Shown here in pieces: positions 5,974 through 8,535 of a DNA stretch of 8,535 nucleotides (position 1 is its first letter; each line of letters begins with the position of its first letter). The notes beneath the pieces are model-generated. The model saw nothing but the letters and a program-made list of their open reading frames with translations, was not told where the DNA came from and did not search any database. The position numbers were made by a program, and so were the translations under genes. The DNA is from Natronohydrobacter sp. (GTDB lineage Bacteria > Pseudomonadota > Alphaproteobacteria > Rhodobacterales > Rhodobacteraceae): contig SKGU01000315.1 in NCBI GenBank assembly GCA_007117255.1, positions 1-8,535 on the forward strand, given 5' to 3'.

Positions 5974-7719
5974 TCAGCGCATTTCTTCCACTGGTGTAAC
6001 GCCCAAGATAGCAAGCCCTGACGAAATCGCAACGCCCGTGGCGCGCGCGAGTGCGATTTTTGCGGCGGTTGTTGCAGCATCGCCCTCTTGCACGAAACGC
6101 AGTGCAGAATTGTCATTGCCCCGATTCCACAATCCGTGGAATTCTGCGGCCAATTCCGAAAGATAGCCCGCGATCCGGTGCGGCTCTTGCGTCCGCGCGG
6201 CCAGCTCCACAACGCGCGGCCATTCTGCTATCTTGCGCATGAGCGCCAGTTCGGCCTCGTGATCCAGCGCCGACAGTGGCGCCGCCGAAAGTGCCGCGTC
6301 CGCAGTATCAACCTCCATGCCTTCCGCCTTGCGCAAGACCGACGAAATCCGCGCATGGGCATATTGCACATAAAACACCGGGTTGTCCTTGGACTGCTCC
6401 AGCACCTTGTCGAAATCAAAATCCAGCGTCGCGTCATTCTTGCGCGTCAGCATCACGAAACGCGTGACATCCGCGCCGACTTCTTCGACCACATCACGCA
6501 GGGTGACAAAGGTGCCCGCGCGTTTCGACATCTTGAACGGCTCACCATTCTTGTAGAGCTTCACCAACTGGATCAGCTTCACCTCCAAGGGCACGCGGCT
6601 GTCCGAGAGCGCCGAAACGGCTGCTTTCATCCGCTTCACATAGCCGCCGTGATCTGCGCCAAAGATGTCGATCAGAAGATCAAAGTCGCGCGATATCTTG
6701 TTGTAGTGATAGGCAATATCAGGGGCGAAATAGGTCCAGCTTCCATCCGATTTCTTGATCGGACGGTCTACATCATCGCCATGCGCGGTTGAACGAAACA
6801 AGGTTTGCTCGCGCGGCTCCCAGTCCTCAGGCGTCTTGCCTTTGGGCGGCTCCAGCACGCCCTGATAGATCAGCCCCTGCGCATGCAGCCGCTCGATCGC
6901 GGCTTCAATCTCGCCCGTCCCGTAGAGCGCCTTCTCAGAGGCATAGACATCCATCCGCACGCCAAGCGCGGCCAGATCCTCGCGGATCATCGCCATCATG
7001 CGGCCCGTTGCGAAATCGCGGATCACGTCCAGCCAGACAGATTCCGGCTGATCAAGAAACTGATCCCCGAACTCCGCTTTCAAAGCCTCGCCCACTTCGA
7101 TCAGATACTCACCCGGATAAAGCCCCTCGGCAATCTCAGGCGAACGCCCATGCGCCTCGCGATAGCGCTCATAAGCCGAGCGCGCCAAGACATCGACCTG
7201 CGCGCCGCCGTCATTGATGTAATATTCGCGCGTCACGTCATAACCGGCAAAGGCCAGCAGATTCGACAGCGCATCCCCAACCACTGCACCGCGCACATGA
7301 CCCACATGCATCGGTCCCGTCGGATTGGCCGAGACGAATTCGACATTCACCCGCTTGCCCTGCCCCATATCCGAGCGCCCGAACTGTGGGCCTTGCTGCA
7401 ACGCACCGCTCACAATGCTCTGCCAGCAGCCAGAGGCCAGCCGAAGGTTCAGAAAGCCCGGTCCTGCGACTTCTGCCGATGCGATGCGCGGATCCGCGAG
7501 AAGGCGTTGCGCCAGCGTTTCGGCAATCTCGCGCGGCTTCAAGCCCGCTGGCTTGGCCAGCACCATCGCAGCATTGGTCGCCATATCGCCATGTGCGGGA
7601 TCACGCGGCGGCTCGACGGCAACGGCCGCGAATTCCAGCCCGGACGGCAGCGCGCCATCTGATACCATCGCCTCAAGGCAGGAAATAACCAGCGTGCGGA
7701 TATCGGAAAACAGGTTCAT
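5974..7719 (-). CDS. argS: Arginyl-tRNA synthetase
   Basis: The 581-residue class I aminoacyl-tRNA synthetase attaches arginine to tRNA-Arg in the cytoplasm, using ATP. The N-terminal additional domain (about 1-110), which recognises the tRNA elbow, contains EPPRDPAHGDMATNAAMVLA. The catalytic Rossmann domain carries the HIGH-type signature ANPTGPMHVGH (HVGH at 138-141), YYINDGGAQ (166-174), and the KMSKR signature (396-400). The C-terminal helical DALR anticodon-binding domain (about 460-581) includes VQYAHARI at its front edge. Length is normal. Two adjacent ATGs (7722 and 7719) are possible starts. I use the second, which gives the family's usual MNLF start, but an AAGGG Shine-Dalgarno 5 bases before the first fits either. 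The open frame extends to 7935 but the extra 72 residues would cover the divergent promoter region and resemble nothing. The SPOR and nagZ genes follow on the same strand. Confidence 0.98.
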   Translation of the reverse strand: MNLFSDIRTLVISCLEAMVSDGALPSGLEFAAVAVEPPRDPAHGDMATNAAMVLAKPAGLKPREIAETLAQRLLADPRIASAEVAGPGFLNLRLASGCWQSIVSGALQQGPQFGRSDMGQGKRVNVEFVSANPTGPMHVGHVRGAVVGDALSNLLAFAGYDVTREYYINDGGAQVDVLARSAYERYREAHGRSPEIAEGLYPGEYLIEVGEALKAEFGDQFLDQPESVWLDVIRDFATGRMMAMIREDLAALGVRMDVYASEKALYGTGEIEAAIERLHAQGLIYQGVLEPPKGKTPEDWEPREQTLFRSTAHGDDVDRPIKKSDGSWTYFAPDIAYHYNKISRDFDLLIDIFGADHGGYVKRMKAAVSALSDSRVPLEVKLIQLVKLYKNGEPFKMSKRAGTFVTLRDVVEEVGADVTRFVMLTRKNDATLDFDFDKVLEQSKDNPVFYVQYAHARISSVLRKAEGMEVDTADAALSAAPLSALDHEAELALMRKIAEWPRVVELAARTQEPHRIAGYLSELAAEFHGLWNRGNDNSALRFVQEGDAATTAAKIALARATGVAISSGLAILGVTPVEEMR

Positions 7720-7744
7720 CATGTCAGCCCTTCTTTGTCCTCTT

Positions 7745-7773
7745 GCCCTACGCCGCAGCCGCTGGCACGTCAA
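7745..7773 (-). promoter_or_regulatory. Predicted argS promoter
   Basis: On the minus strand, TTGACG (7768-7773), a 17-base spacer and TAGGGC (7745-7750) form the best promoter match in the window. The predicted transcription start near 7738 gives a leader of about 16-19 bases. A perfect palindrome abuts the upstream edge of its -35. Confidence 0.55.
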
Positions 7774-7795
7774 TGCCCGCAAGGGGTTGCGGGCA
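7774..7795. promoter_or_regulatory. Palindrome between divergent promoters (possible operator)
   Basis: TGCCCGCAA (7774-7782) and TTGCGGGCA (7787-7795) form a perfect 9-bp inverted repeat around GGGG. It touches the argS -35 on one side and contains the candidate -35 of the plus-strand oxidoreductase gene in its right arm. A bound dimeric regulator here could affect both promoters. It probably lies upstream of both transcription starts, so it is more likely a DNA site than an RNA hairpin. Confidence 0.5.
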
Positions 7796-7814
7796 GTGCG
7801 TGCGACGCTATGGT
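7787..7814 (+). promoter_or_regulatory. Possible promoter of the oxidoreductase gene
   Basis: TTGCGG (7787-7792), a 16-base spacer and TATGGT (7809-7814) are found. The -10 sits within a second small inverted repeat, CGCTA-TGG-TAGCG (7806-7818). The predicted start is near 7821, so the transcript would begin at or near the (CA)5 run at 7821-7830, followed at once by the AGGAGG ribosome binding site. Confidence 0.4.
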
Positions 7815-7843
7815 AGCGCTCACACACACAGGAGGACGCGCGT

Positions 7844-8535
7844 ATGCGTTGGGGAATACTGGGCGCGGCCAAGATCGCGCGGACTGAACTTGCACCAGCC
7901 ATGCAAAGCGCGCGCGGCGCGCAATTGGTCGCCATCGCGACACGAGACGCGACACGCGCTGCCCCATTTCAGGCGCTGGCACCTGGTTTACGCGTGCATG
8001 ACAGCTATGATGCGCTGCTCGCCGACCCCGATATCGATGCAGTCTATATCCCACTTCCCAATCATCTGCATGTCGAATGGTCTCTCAAGGCGGCACAGGC
8101 AGGAAAACATGTACTCTGCGAAAAACCAATCGCCCTGACCGCGCCAGAGATCGACGGGCTGATCACCGCACGCAACACCACAGGCCAACTTATTGCCGAA
8201 GCCTTCATGGTCGCCCATCATCCACAATGGGACCTGGTACGCACGCTGATCGACGAGGGCGCAATCGGCACGCTGGAGCATGTCGAAGGCTGTTTCACCT
8301 ATACCAATCGCGACCTTGGCAATATCCGCCATCAGGCGGATATGGGTGGTGGTGGATTGCGCGATGTGGGCGTCTACCCCTGCATCACAACACGCATGAT
8401 CACTGGCGCCGAACCGACACATCTGCGCGCCGATCTACGCTATGAAAATGGCGTCGATATCTTCGCGCGGGTCTGGGCAGATTTCCCCGGCTTCTCGATG
8501 TCCTTTTATTGCGGTATGATGCAGGCGCGGCGCCA
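7844..8535 (+). CDS. Gfo/Idh/MocA-family NAD(P)-dependent oxidoreductase, 3' end cut off by the window
   Basis: The first 230 codons are open to the window edge. The family usually runs to about 320-350 residues, so roughly 100 are missing. The start ATG at 7844 follows a strong AGGAGG eight bases upstream. The N-terminal Rossmann dinucleotide-binding domain (1-120) begins MRWGILGAAKIAR, with a glycine-rich loop. It contains DAVYIPLPNHLHVEWSLKAAQAGKHVLCEKP, whose EKP motif (93-95) includes Lys94, the conserved catalytic or substrate-contact lysine of the family. The second domain begins with FMVAHHPQW (121-129) and shows GGGGLRDVGVYP (168-179), typical of the dihydrodiol dehydrogenase/glucose-fructose oxidoreductase-like branch. 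The substrate is probably a sugar, polyol or cyclic diol, but cannot be decided. No signal peptide is present. It is divergent from argS, with an intervening palindrome, and the downstream context is unseen. Confidence 0.92.
   Translation, partial: MRWGILGAAKIARTELAPAMQSARGAQLVAIATRDATRAAPFQALAPGLRVHDSYDALLADPDIDAVYIPLPNHLHVEWSLKAAQAGKHVLCEKPIALTAPEIDGLITARNTTGQLIAEAFMVAHHPQWDLVRTLIDEGAIGTLEHVEGCFTYTNRDLGNIRHQADMGGGGLRDVGVYPCITTRMITGAEPTHLRADLRYENGVDIFARVWADFPGFSMSFYCGMMQARR

Noticed and set aside
6805..7662. Plus-strand open frame of 285 codons opposite argS
   Set aside because: Antisense shadow of a gene with intact HVGH and KMSKR signatures.
7720..7935. N-terminal extension of argS by about 72 codons
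   Set aside because: It would cover the argS promoter, the palindrome and the start of the divergent gene. The extra residues resemble no ArgRS, and a good ribosome binding site sits at the downstream ATGs.
1..8535. CRISPR array, insertion sequence, phage or defence genes
   Set aside because: No regularly spaced repeats, transposase motifs, terminal inverted repeats or recognisable defence domains were seen on either strand.

Overview
The window looks like ordinary chromosomal sequence of an alphaproteobacterium, most likely the Rhodobacteraceae/Roseobacter group. That placement rests on the high G+C, protein sequences typical of that group (an ArgRS starting MNLFSDIR, and the argS / SPOR-protein / nagZ gene order), and promoters with a strong TTG -35 and a TAGG-type -10. 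I see no mobile element, phage gene, CRISPR array, toxin-antitoxin pair or defence system. I found no convincing undescribed multi-gene system. The points worth a second look are mostly regulatory structures between genes.

Layout, left to right. (1) The 5' two thirds of a tRNA-Ser(GCU) gene, minus strand, cut by the window start. (2) A LysR-type regulator and carA (carbamoyl-phosphate synthase small subunit), both on the minus strand; lysR lies downstream of carA but seems to have its own promoter. (3) Divergent from carA, a yqeY-like gene (GatB/YqeY domain) and then an exported dienelactone-hydrolase-family protein, both on the plus strand, with a perfect 9-bp palindrome just before the ribosome binding site of the latter. 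(4) A convergent junction marked by a 10-bp hairpin that contains the nagZ stop codon. (5) A minus-strand cluster argS -> SPOR-domain membrane protein -> nagZ; the last two overlap by ATGA. (6) A divergent promoter region with a central palindrome. (7) The first 230 codons of a Gfo/Idh/MocA-family oxidoreductase on the plus strand, cut by the window end.

Functionally the genes are mainly housekeeping. carA feeds arginine and pyrimidine synthesis, argS charges tRNA-Arg, and yqeY belongs to a family related to a tRNA-amidotransferase domain. The SPOR protein (binds denuded peptidoglycan) and NagZ (cytoplasmic peptidoglycan recycling) form a translationally coupled cell-wall pair. Five proposed promoters (lysR, carA, yqeY, argS, and more weakly the oxidoreductase) share a common layout, and all have short leaders.

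Non-coding stretches are all under 200 bases: 57-141 (promoter and weak hairpin), 1021-1084 (lysR promoter), 2243-2403 (two divergent promoters), 2863-2921 (palindrome), 5801-5973 (possible internal promoter) and 7723-7843 (divergent promoters plus palindrome). Most other long open frames are antisense shadows of these GC-rich genes.
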